28,813 bases of DNA from Bacillota bacterium (lineage in GTDB: Bacteria > Bacillota > Clostridia > Peptostreptococcales > Anaerovoracaceae), in contig JAEEOX010000136.1 in NCBI GenBank assembly GCA_016284485.1, forward strand, positions 1-28,813, in the 5' to 3' direction. The translations under genes were made by a program, and so were the position numbers. Shown here piece by piece: positions 6,466 through 13,491 of this stretch; the stretch's first letter is position 1; the number at the start of each line of letters is the position of its first letter. The notes beneath the pieces were generated by a model, which was not told where the DNA came from, searched no databases, and was given only the letters and a program-made list of their open reading frames with translations.

Positions 6466-6550
6466 TGGTGCGGACAACAGGACTTGAACCTGCAAGGTGT
6501 TACCCACACGGTCCTTAGCCGTGCGCGTCTGCCAATTCCGCCATGTCCGC
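6466..6550 (-). tRNA. tRNA-Leu, anticodon reads as AAG
   Basis: 85-nt gene with CCA encoded. Acceptor GCGGACA pairs with TGTCCGC, D-arm GCG/CGC, anticodon stem CACGG/CCGTG with loop CTAAGGA, long variable arm typical of Leu, T-arm GCAGG-TTCAAGT-CCTGT, discriminator A. In the 7-nt loop, positions 34-36 are AAG, which reads CUU (and more if A34 becomes inosine). It has its own promoter and terminator, so it is a single-gene unit. Confidence 0.93.
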
Positions 6551-6579
6551 AAACGCGGCCCTTTCGGGACTGCCTTATC

Positions 6580-6608
6580 ATATTACTCTTTTTAAGCTGA
6601 AAGGTCAA
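6580..6608 (-). promoter_or_regulatory. Sigma-A type promoter of tRNA-Leu
   Basis: Minus strand: TTGACC (6608-6603), 17-bp spacer, TAATAT (6585-6580), about 30 bp before the mature tRNA 5' end. Confidence 0.8.
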
Positions 6609-6633
6609 GAAGTTTTTTTGCGGAATTGAAGGT

Positions 6634-6654
6634 TTTAGGGGCGCAGGCCCTAAA
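6634..6654. promoter_or_regulatory. Inverted repeat between the tRNA and aldo/keto reductase promoters
   Basis: TTTAGGG (6634-6640) and CCCTAAA (6648-6654), perfect 7-bp arms with a 7-nt centre, 24 bp before the -35 of the plus-strand operon. A possible operator; function unknown. Confidence 0.35.
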
Positions 6655-6678
6655 GTTTCGCCGAGGCAATAAAAAAAT

Positions 6679-6707
6679 TTGGTCTTGAGCTCCATCTATG
6701 CTACAAT
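6679..6707 (+). promoter_or_regulatory. Promoter of the aldo/keto reductase operon
   Basis: TTGGTC (6679-6684), 17-bp spacer, TACAAT (6702-6707). The leader of about 46 nt ends in the ribosome site AAGGAGG. Confidence 0.65.
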
Positions 6708-6759
6708 TTAAATGGGTAAAGGGGTGCCCGCGCCCGAAAGCACTTAAGGAGGATCATAT

Positions 6760-7893
6760 ATGGAAAACATCGTAACTGACGGACTGAAACTGGGTTTCGG
6801 TCTCATGAGGCTGCCCAGGCTGGGCGAAGGCAAGAGCAGAGATCCCATCGACGTTGAGCAGGTCAAGGTCATGGTGGATAAGTTCATCGCAGCAGGCGGC
6901 AAGTATTTTGATACTGCTTTCATATACAGGGGCTCCGAGGCCGCCATCAAGGAGGCGCTCTGCGACAGGTACCCCAGGGACTCCTACTATCTGGCCACCA
7001 AGCTGAACGCGGCGGACTTTGCCGCCAAGTCCAGGGAGGAGGCCGAGGCGCAGCTTAAGACCAGTCTTGAGAGGACCGGCGCACAGTATTTCGACTTCTA
7101 TCTTTTGCACTCCATCGACCACGAAAGCGTGGACAAATACGAAGAGTACGGCATCTGGGACTACGTCTGGGACGCCAAGGCCAAGGGTCTGGTGAAGCAT
7201 GCAGGGTTCTCCTTCCACGCCGACGCGGAGCTTTTGGACCAGGTGCTCACCAGGCATCCGGAGACAGAGTTCGTTCAGCTTCAGATAAACTATCTGGACT
7301 GGGAGGACCCGGAGATCCAGGCCAGGGCCTGCTACGAGGTCTGCGTCAGGCACGACAAGCCGGTGATCGTCATGGAACCGGTGAAAGGCGGACTTCTGGC
7401 CAACATGCCAGAAGCTGCCACAGATATTTTCTACAGGGCAGACGCCAACGCATCCCCCGCTTCTTGGGCCGTGCGCTACGCGGCGTCCCTTCCCAACGTG
7501 GAGGTGGTCCTGAGCGGCATGTCCAACATAGCTCAGATGGACGACAACCTCTCCTACATGAAGGACTTCAAACCCCTCACCGACCAGGAGCAAAACGTCA
7601 TCGCCGACGTGCTGAAGGCCCTTCAGGAGGTGGACCGCATCCCCTGCACCAACTGTCACTACTGCACCCCCGGCTGCCCCATGGAGATCCACATCCCGGA
7701 GATTTTCAACGTCATGAACGTCTACAAGGTCTACGGCGACCTGGCCAGAGCCAGGGATGATTATACCTGGCGTCCGGGCGGACCCAAGGCGTCGGAATGC
7801 ATCAAGTGCGGCCAGTGCGAGGAGGCCTGCCCCCAGCACCTGCCCGTCATGGATCTTTTGGACGAGATCGTGGAGACTCTGGAAAAGAAGTGA
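6760..7893 (+). CDS. Aldo/keto reductase with C-terminal 4Fe-4S ferredoxin domain
   Basis: 377-residue member of the aldo/keto-reductase plus ferredoxin group common in anaerobes; the natural substrate is generally unknown. Residues 1-280 form the barrel, with LGFGLMRLP at the N-terminus, FDTAFIYRGSE (Asp-51/Tyr-56 area) and DFYLLHS. Near residues 290-305 is a CTNCHYCTPGCP cluster motif. A second Cys set, CIKCGQCEEACP, lies near 347-358, so two iron-sulfur clusters are possible. The ATG follows AAGGAGG at 9-nt spacing. It is the first gene of a plus-strand run; the radical SAM gene begins 6 bp after its stop, suggesting coupled translation and perhaps a shared redox role. Confidence 0.93.
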   Translation: MENIVTDGLKLGFGLMRLPRLGEGKSRDPIDVEQVKVMVDKFIAAGGKYFDTAFIYRGSEAAIKEALCDRYPRDSYYLATKLNAADFAAKSREEAEAQLKTSLERTGAQYFDFYLLHSIDHESVDKYEEYGIWDYVWDAKAKGLVKHAGFSFHADAELLDQVLTRHPETEFVQLQINYLDWEDPEIQARACYEVCVRHDKPVIVMEPVKGGLLANMPEAATDIFYRADANASPASWAVRYAASLPNVEVVLSGMSNIAQMDDNLSYMKDFKPLTDQEQNVIADVLKALQEVDRIPCTNCHYCTPGCPMEIHIPEIFNVMNVYKVYGDLARARDDYTWRPGGPKASECIKCGQCEEACPQHLPVMDLLDEIVETLEKK

Positions 7894-7899
7894 TCTGAA

Positions 7900-8508
7900 A
7901 TGGAATATATAGGAGACGTTTTTTACGAATACGGAGGCGGTCTCTACGCCAACATAACCAACAAATGCCCGGACAGATGCGAGTTCTGCATCCGCTACAT
8001 GGTGGATTCTCTGGGCGGCGCGGACTCTCTGTGGCTCAGGCGGGAGCCCACCATGGATGAGATCATGGAGCTCCTGGATGAGTGGGATCTGAACCGCTTC
8101 GAGGAGCTGGTGTTCTGCGGCTATGGTGAGCCCACCGAGAGGCTGGAGGAGCTCATAGCCACCGCAAAACATGCGAAGTCCGTCTGCCCTTCTCTCAAGG
8201 TCAGGCTCAACACCAACGGTCTTTCCGACCTGATCAACGGCAGGGACACTCTGCCGGAGCTCAGCCAGGTGCTGGACCGCATATCCGTGAGCCTCAACGC
8301 CAAAGGCCCGGAAGAATATCTGGCCCTCTGCCACCCCAGGTTCGGCATCGGCGCTTACGACGCCATGCTGGACTTCACCAGGCGAGCTAAGGAATGCATT
8401 CCGGACGTGACCATGTCCGTGGTCTCAGGCTCCATCCCCTACCAGGACATCGAGCCCTGCAGGCGGATCGCCGAGGAGGACATAGGAGTCAAGTTCCGGG
8501 TGCGGTGA
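7900..8508 (+). CDS. Radical SAM protein, TatD-associated type (TIGR04038-like)
   Basis: 202-residue radical SAM enzyme. The cluster motif is CPDRCEFC (Cys 23, 27, 30), with the SAM-binding stretch FCGYGEPT near residues 72-79. NITNKC, LWLRREPTMDEI, VRLNTNGL and the closing KFRVR match the compact TIGR04038 family, whose genes usually neighbour or fuse to tatD DNases. Its reaction is not known. No tatD gene is within the window. The gap to the preceding gene is only 6 bp and no strong ribosome site is visible, so translation probably depends on the upstream gene. Confidence 0.87.
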   Translation: MEYIGDVFYEYGGGLYANITNKCPDRCEFCIRYMVDSLGGADSLWLRREPTMDEIMELLDEWDLNRFEELVFCGYGEPTERLEELIATAKHAKSVCPSLKVRLNTNGLSDLINGRDTLPELSQVLDRISVSLNAKGPEEYLALCHPRFGIGAYDAMLDFTRRAKECIPDVTMSVVSGSIPYQDIEPCRRIAEEDIGVKFRVR

Positions 8509-8605
8509 GAGCCGGCCGGCACGTTCCGGACCATATAACTAAATTGATTTTTTGCGCGGCGGGGGCGGATGTGCCCCTGTGAACGCCGCTGAAGGAGGAA
8601 ATAAT

Positions 8606-9523
8606 ATGAACAAACCGACCCTGGTGATAATGGCTGCGGGAATGGGTTCCCGCTACGGCGGCCTGAAGCAGATCGACAAGATCTCCGGCAGGGACATCAT
8701 CCTGGACTTCTCGCTTTTTGACGCGCTCCGCGCCGGATTCGGGAAGGCAGTGATCATCATCAAGAAGGAAAACGAGGCGGATTTCAGAGCCCTGATCGAC
8801 GACCGGGCCGGCCGCCACATTGACATAGAATACGCCTACCAGGATCTCAGCAACATCCCCGAGGGCTTCGCGGTCCCCGGAGAGCGCACCAAGCCCTGGG
8901 GCACCGCCCATGCAGTGATGTCGGCGGCGGACAACGTCCATGAGAACTTCGCCGTCATCAACTCCGACGACTACTACGGTCCTGAGGCCTTCAGGGTCAT
9001 GGCAGAGTTCCTGACCCAGGCGGATCCCGAAGGCACGCCCTATCCCTTCTCCATGGTTGGATACAAGGTGGAAAACACCCTGACCGACAACGGTTCAGTA
9101 TCCCGCGGCGTATGCACCGAGACCGAGGACGGCTTCCTCTCAGACATCGTTGAGAGGACCAAGATCATGAGGCAGGACGGCGACATCGTCTTCCAGGACG
9201 AGGAAGGCGAACTCCACGCCGTAGCCGAGGGCACTCCCGTGTCCATGAACTTCTGGGGCTTCACCCCGGCCATGATGGACGAGATCAAGGCAGGCTTCCC
9301 GGCTTTCCTGGAGAACGCTCTTGAGAACAACCCCTTAAAGGGCGAGTATCTCCTGCCTGAGTGCGTCGACAATCTTGTCAAGGCCGGCAAGGCTACAGTC
9401 AGAATGCTCAAGTCCCACGACCGCTGGTACGGGGTGACCTACAAGGAGGATAAGGAAAGCGTTTCCGCCTCCCTGAACTCCCTCAAGGAATCCGGCCTCT
9501 ATCCCGCGGATCTCTGGAAATAG
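8606..9523 (+). CDS. Sugar-phosphate nucleotidyltransferase family protein
   Basis: 305-residue NTP-transferase. The N-terminal LVIMAAGMGSRYGGLKQ (about residues 5-21) is the nucleotide-binding signature, and VINSDDYYG (about 117-125) is the metal-binding DxD-like region. Length and the KPWGTAHAV block match the clostridial single-domain family; the sugar or alcohol substrate is not deducible. The ATG has a strong GAAGGAGG 7 nt upstream. The open frame continues upstream to 8552, but those residues are low-complexity and lie before the ribosome site. It lies 97 bp after the radical SAM gene, a gap containing a GCCGGCCGGC palindrome and no clear promoter. Confidence 0.88.
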   Translation: MNKPTLVIMAAGMGSRYGGLKQIDKISGRDIILDFSLFDALRAGFGKAVIIIKKENEADFRALIDDRAGRHIDIEYAYQDLSNIPEGFAVPGERTKPWGTAHAVMSAADNVHENFAVINSDDYYGPEAFRVMAEFLTQADPEGTPYPFSMVGYKVENTLTDNGSVSRGVCTETEDGFLSDIVERTKIMRQDGDIVFQDEEGELHAVAEGTPVSMNFWGFTPAMMDEIKAGFPAFLENALENNPLKGEYLLPECVDNLVKAGKATVRMLKSHDRWYGVTYKEDKESVSASLNSLKESGLYPADLWK

Positions 9524-9535
9524 AAGGTGACAAAA

Positions 9536-10090
9536 ATGATCAGAAACATGGAACAGTCCAAAGAATCCGGCATACTTCAGGTCGCCGACATGATGGTATG
9601 CGCAGCACTTACCGCCCCCAAGGGAAGCGGCAAGGACACCATCCGCACATCCGTGATCACGGGTGAAGAAAAAGACAGGCTCAGAGACAAGATGCTTGCC
9701 CTCTCGGAAGCCTACGGCATGCCCAACTTCGCCCGCGACGCAGGCAACGTGGACAACGCCCAGGCAGTTGTCGTGATCGGCTGCACCGGAACCTACTTCG
9801 GCATGTCCAACTGCGGCATCTGCGGTTTCGAGAACTGCGCCGAGTGCAAAAGCGCCGGCGCCAGATGCGTGATCACCGTGTCTGACCTGGGAATCGCCGT
9901 GGGAAGCGCGGTATCTGTAGCGGCCGATATGAGGATCGACAACCGCGTCATGTACACCGCCGGCAAGGCCGCCCTCAAGCTGGGCTTCATCTCCGACGAT
10001 ACGGCAGTCTGCTACGGCATCCCCCTGTCGGTGACCAGCAAAAGTATTTTCTTCGACAGAGGACCCGGAGCGGTCATTAACCTCAAATAG
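9536..10090 (+). CDS. DUF2148 ferredoxin-like protein
   Basis: 184-residue protein of the DUF2148 family, annotated as having a ferredoxin domain; it probably binds an iron-sulfur cluster through CGICGFENCAECKSAGARC (about residues 84-102). Other family marks are the N-terminal VADMMVCAALTAPKGSGKDTI and GSAVSVAADMRIDNRVMYT. No reaction is known. The ATG is preceded by GAAGG at 8-nt spacing; a GTG at 9527 in the same frame overlaps this site and is less likely. It sits 12 bp after the nucleotidyltransferase and 29 bp before the M20 gene, so it is part of the operon. Confidence 0.9.
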   Translation: MIRNMEQSKESGILQVADMMVCAALTAPKGSGKDTIRTSVITGEEKDRLRDKMLALSEAYGMPNFARDAGNVDNAQAVVVIGCTGTYFGMSNCGICGFENCAECKSAGARCVITVSDLGIAVGSAVSVAADMRIDNRVMYTAGKAALKLGFISDDTAVCYGIPLSVTSKSIFFDRGPGAVINLK

Positions 10091-10119
10091 CCTCCCTTTA
10101 AACCCCAAAGGAGACCAAA

Positions 10120-11502
10120 ATGTTAGCAGATAAAGAGATTCTTCTGCCCCTCATAGAGGAGGCTGCCGCCAAGGCTGTGGAGATCCGCCGTGACCTCCAT
10201 ATGCACCCGGAGCTTTCCGGTCAGGAGATCAGGACCTCAGGCATCATCGCCGCCGTCCTGAAGGAACTGGGCATCGAGACCCGCGAAGGTCTGGGGAAGC
10301 CCGTCCTGCCCGACCCTGAATACATCAAGGCAGTTCTCACCTCCACCATCACAAAAGACATGCTCAAGGACATGGGCATGGGCGAGGAAGTACTGGGCGG
10401 CATCGACCTGTCCGGTCTGGACATCGGAAGCATGGATCCCGCCACCATCGCGGCGATGGCATCCATGATCATGCCACCGGGGCACGGAGTGCTGGGCACC
10501 ATCTACGGTGAAGACCCCACCCGCGCCATCGCCATCAGGGCCGACATAGATGCCCTGCCGGTGACCGAGGAGACCGACACCCCCTTCAAGTCACAAAATC
10601 CAGGCGTTATGCACGCCTGCGGTCATGACATGCACACGGCCGCCCTCCTGGGCACGGCCATGGTGCTCAAAAAATACGCCGACCGGGGCGGCCGCCTGCC
10701 GCGCTCGGTGAAGTTCATCTTCCAGCCCAACGAGGAGGGCACCGGAGGCGCAGCCCCCATGATCGCGGAGGGCGTCATGCAGGATCCCGCAGTGGAAAGC
10801 ATCTTTGCCTTCCATGTTGACCCCTCGAAAGAGTATGGCAAGATAAGGTTTTTCCCGGGAGTCATGAACGCCTCATGCACGGATTTCAAGATCACGGTCC
10901 ACGGCAAAGCCTCTCACGGAGCGCACCCCAATCTGGGCATCGACCCGATTCCCTGCGCCTGCGATACAGTTCTGGCCCTGCAGACCATAATCACCAGGAA
11001 ACTGGATCCCTCCAGCGGAGCGGTGCTGACGGTGGGCGCCATCAGAGGCGGTTCCACCACCAATCAGGTGCCTGAACAGTGCGAGATGGTTGGAACCATC
11101 AGGACCCTGGACAACGAGTCCCTCAGGATCATCGAGGATGAGATGCGCCGCCTCGTCAGTTCCGTTGCCGAAGGATACGGCTGTACCGCAGAGACGGTGA
11201 TCGGGGAGCTTTACCCCGTCCTCTTCAACGACCCGGAGGTCTCTGAGGTGATCCGCACCGTTGCGGAAGACCTGGTGGGACCTGAAAACATCGTGAACGA
11301 TAACGCCCCCAGCTTCAGCTCCGACGATTTCGCATACTTCACCAGCGCAGTGAAGGGCTGCTACTTCCACCTGGGAAGCACCAGACCCGGCTCAGAGGAG
11401 ATCCACGACATACACAGCAATCTCTTCGACCCGGACGAGAGGCTGATCAGGCTGGCCATCGCCATGGAAGTGTTCTCGTGCCTGAGACTCATGGGCGCGT
11501 AA
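10120..11502 (+). CDS. M20 family amidohydrolase with internal insertion
   Basis: 460-residue zinc amidohydrolase of the M20D (hippurate / IAA-amino acid hydrolase) type, which cleaves N-acyl amino acids. Metal and catalytic motifs: RADIDALPV (140-148), MHACGHDMH (164-172), QPNEEGTGGA with the Glu pair at 205-206, FAFHVDP, and a late HSNLFDP. The family usually goes straight from the N-terminal helices to the RADMDALP strand. Here residues about 59-123 form an extra segment (containing DMLKDMGMGEEVLGGIDLSG and several Met/Ala runs), making the protein longer than the usual 390-400 residues. Ribosome site AAAGGAG 7 nt before the ATG. Fifth gene of the operon. Confidence 0.92.
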   Translation: MLADKEILLPLIEEAAAKAVEIRRDLHMHPELSGQEIRTSGIIAAVLKELGIETREGLGKPVLPDPEYIKAVLTSTITKDMLKDMGMGEEVLGGIDLSGLDIGSMDPATIAAMASMIMPPGHGVLGTIYGEDPTRAIAIRADIDALPVTEETDTPFKSQNPGVMHACGHDMHTAALLGTAMVLKKYADRGGRLPRSVKFIFQPNEEGTGGAAPMIAEGVMQDPAVESIFAFHVDPSKEYGKIRFFPGVMNASCTDFKITVHGKASHGAHPNLGIDPIPCACDTVLALQTIITRKLDPSSGAVLTVGAIRGGSTTNQVPEQCEMVGTIRTLDNESLRIIEDEMRRLVSSVAEGYGCTAETVIGELYPVLFNDPEVSEVIRTVAEDLVGPENIVNDNAPSFSSDDFAYFTSAVKGCYFHLGSTRPGSEEIHDIHSNLFDPDERLIRLAIAMEVFSCLRLMGA

Positions 11503-11534
11503 GGTATTTTGGATAAATACAGGAGATAAAAGAA

Positions 11535-12188
11535 ATGAAAACAACCAAGAGAATGATCGCTTTATGCCTCATACTGGTCCTGGCCTTCTCCCTGGCCGCC
11601 TGCGGTTCCAAGCCCGCACCGGCTGAGCCTGCGGAACCGGAACCCACTCCGTCCATGGCCCTTGACAACATGCTCAAGGCCATCGGAGATCTGGACTTCG
11701 AGGAGGCGCAGAAGTACTACGCAGGTGACATGGGTTCAGTGGAGGCGCTGAACGAAGGCGCCGACTCACCCACCGCCGACGTGGTGACCCGCATGCTGAG
11801 GGAGGCCTTCAGTTTCGAGTACACCCTGAGCAACGAGGTGATCTCTCAGGACGGCCAGACCGCCACAGTAGACGTAAACTTCGTCACCTACAACATGGGC
11901 GAGATACTGGAACAAGTCCTGGAGGCTCTGATCGCCCGGGCTTCCGTGCTCCAGCAGGGAGGTATGACCGCCGATGAGTTCCAGACACAGATGAACGACA
12001 TCGTCGTAGGCATCTACGAGGACATAATCAAAAAAGCCGAGAAGACCCTTAAGATCTCCGTACCCGTCAAGCTCACCAAGGTGGACGGTGAATGGAAGGT
12101 GGACGACCTGAAGGACTCCCTGGACTTCATGGACGGTATCACCGGCGGACTGATCAGCTACTCCGAAAGCGGCGTCCCCGGGATGTGA
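11535..12188 (+). CDS. Lipoprotein, 217 aa, unknown function
   Basis: Secreted, membrane-anchored lipoprotein. Residues 1-22 are a signal peptide (basic KTTKRM, then hydrophobic) ending in the lipobox LAAC with the modified Cys at about 23. A Pro/Glu/Ala-rich linker follows. The mature domain (about 42-205) has the pattern of small DUF4878/DUF5105-like proteins, with an ALDNMLKAIGDLDFEEAQKYY opening and KVDGEWKVDDL near the end; this assignment is tentative. Ribosome site AGGAGA. It is the last gene of the run, 32 bp after the M20 gene and followed by a terminator. Confidence 0.85.
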   Translation: MKTTKRMIALCLILVLAFSLAACGSKPAPAEPAEPEPTPSMALDNMLKAIGDLDFEEAQKYYAGDMGSVEALNEGADSPTADVVTRMLREAFSFEYTLSNEVISQDGQTATVDVNFVTYNMGEILEQVLEALIARASVLQQGGMTADEFQTQMNDIVVGIYEDIIKKAEKTLKISVPVKLTKVDGEWKVDDLKDSLDFMDGITGGLISYSESGVPGM

Positions 12189-12203
12189 TTCTGAGTGCAT
12201 TTT

Positions 12204-12229
12204 AAAGGCGGGAACCCTCCCGCCTTTTT
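12204..12229 (+). terminator. Terminator of the aldo/keto reductase to lipoprotein run
   Basis: AAAGGCGGG/CCCGCCTTT (12204-12212 and 12219-12227) with a 6-nt loop and T5. Confidence 0.9.
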
Positions 12230-12295
12230 GCTTATTCCGTATTCTTTGCACCTTCCATAAAATATTTATATGATGAGGTTTTTTGCGGCACTTTC

Positions 12296-12304
12296 TGCTA
12301 TAAT
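12296..12304 (+). promoter_or_regulatory. Extended -10 promoter of the aldolase gene
   Basis: TGC-TATAAT, an extended -10. No convincing -35 is present, as is common for extended -10 promoters. Confidence 0.65.
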
Positions 12305-12342
12305 TATCGTGTGTTACGAGTTTCGTATAAAGGAGGAATAAC

Positions 12343-13368
12343 ATGATCTATTTCAACTGCGACTACATGGAGGGGGCTCACCCCAACATTTTAAAGCGTC
12401 TCCAGGAGACCAATATGGACAAGACCGTGGGATACGGCGACGATCCCTACACCGAGAGCGCCAAGGCCCGCATCCGTGAGGCCTGCGATGCGCCGGATTC
12501 CGAGGTCATGCTGCTGGTGGGCGGCACCCAGACCAATGACGTGGTCATCGCCTCCTTCCTTCAGCCCTATCAGGGAGTCATCGCTCCCACCAACGGGCAC
12601 ATCGCCAGACACGAGGCCGGAGCCATCGAGCACAGCGGCCACAAGGTCCTGGCTCTTCCCGGCGAGAACTACAAGCTCAGTGCAGAACAGATCCGCGAGT
12701 ACTGCTGGCTTTACTACAAGGACGCCAGCAAGGACCACATGGTCATGCCCGGCATGGTATACATCTCCCAGCCCACCGAGTATGGCACCATCTATTCTCT
12801 GGAAGAGCTGACTGCCATCCGTCAGGTCTGCGACGAGTATGACCTGGCCCTCTACGTGGACGGGGCCAGACTGGCTTACGCTCTGGGCTCCCCTGAGAAT
12901 GATGTGACCCTTAAGGATCTGGCAAGGCTCACCGATGTTTTCTACATCGGAGGCACTAAGTGCGGCGCCCTCTTCGGCGAAGCCGTGGTGGTCCGCGACC
13001 CCAAGAGAGTTCCTCACATGTTCATGATAGCCAAGCAGCACGGCGCGGTGCTGGCCAAGGGCAGGCTCCTGGGCATCCAGTACGATGAGCTCTTCAAGGA
13101 TGACCTTTATCTCAAGATCGGTCAGCACGCCATCGACATGGCCATGAAGATCAAGAACGCCTGCAAGGAAAAGGGCTACGTCTTCTACAACGACTCTCCC
13201 ACCAACCAGCAGTTCGTCATCATCTCCAACGAGAAGGAGAAGGAGATGTCCGAGTGGCTTGAGATCGAGATGGACGACACCTACGATGAGGATCACATCG
13301 TCATGCGTCTCTGCACCAGCTGGGCCACAAAGGAAGAGGACGTGGACGCCCTCATAGAGAGGCTGTAG
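12343..13368 (+). CDS. Threonine aldolase / beta-eliminating lyase family PLP enzyme
   Basis: 341-residue fold-type I PLP enzyme resembling low-specificity L-threonine aldolase, which splits threonine or allo-threonine to glycine and acetaldehyde. Visible marks are YGDDPYTESA near the N-terminus, GGTQTNDVV (phosphate loop), YVDGARL with the cofactor Asp (about 173), and YIGGTKCGALFGEA with the likely PLP Lys at 206. It has its own promoter, a strong AAAGGAGG site and a terminator, so it is a single-gene unit. A related aminotransferase-like activity cannot be excluded from sequence alone. Confidence 0.88.
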   Translation: MIYFNCDYMEGAHPNILKRLQETNMDKTVGYGDDPYTESAKARIREACDAPDSEVMLLVGGTQTNDVVIASFLQPYQGVIAPTNGHIARHEAGAIEHSGHKVLALPGENYKLSAEQIREYCWLYYKDASKDHMVMPGMVYISQPTEYGTIYSLEELTAIRQVCDEYDLALYVDGARLAYALGSPENDVTLKDLARLTDVFYIGGTKCGALFGEAVVVRDPKRVPHMFMIAKQHGAVLAKGRLLGIQYDELFKDDLYLKIGQHAIDMAMKIKNACKEKGYVFYNDSPTNQQFVIISNEKEKEMSEWLEIEMDDTYDEDHIVMRLCTSWATKEEDVDALIERL

Positions 13369-13374
13369 CTGAAG

Positions 13375-13398
13375 CGGATGTTTTGCTCTGAACATCCG
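13375..13398 (+). other. Hairpin directly after the aldolase stop codon
   Basis: CGGATGTT/AACATCCG with an 8-nt loop, not followed by a T-run. It may stabilise the mRNA 3' end ahead of the true terminator. Confidence 0.4.
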
Positions 13399-13416
13399 GG
13401 CCTATTAAAGCATATT

Positions 13417-13447
13417 AAAAGACCGGCTGTAAAAGCCGGTCTTTTTT
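13417..13447. terminator. Bidirectional terminator between convergent genes
   Basis: A 12-bp stem AAAAGACCGGCT/AGCCGGTCTTTT with loop GTAAA, flanked by A-rich and T-rich runs. It serves the aldolase (+) and the YfcC-type carrier (-). Confidence 0.93.
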
Positions 13448-13491
13448 AGTTATGATTCGTCGTTAAATTGAAGTTTTATCTTTTAGAGATA

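Noticed and set aside
6754..8334. A 526-residue open frame antisense to the aldo/keto reductase and radical SAM genes
   Set aside because: Its translation is His/Val/Leu-rich in the way typical of the complement of GC-biased genes. The sense genes have clear motifs and ribosome sites.
12391..13395. A 334-residue minus-strand open frame opposite the aldolase gene
   Set aside because: Composition-driven shadow; it lies across the aldolase, which has a strong ribosome site and PLP motifs.
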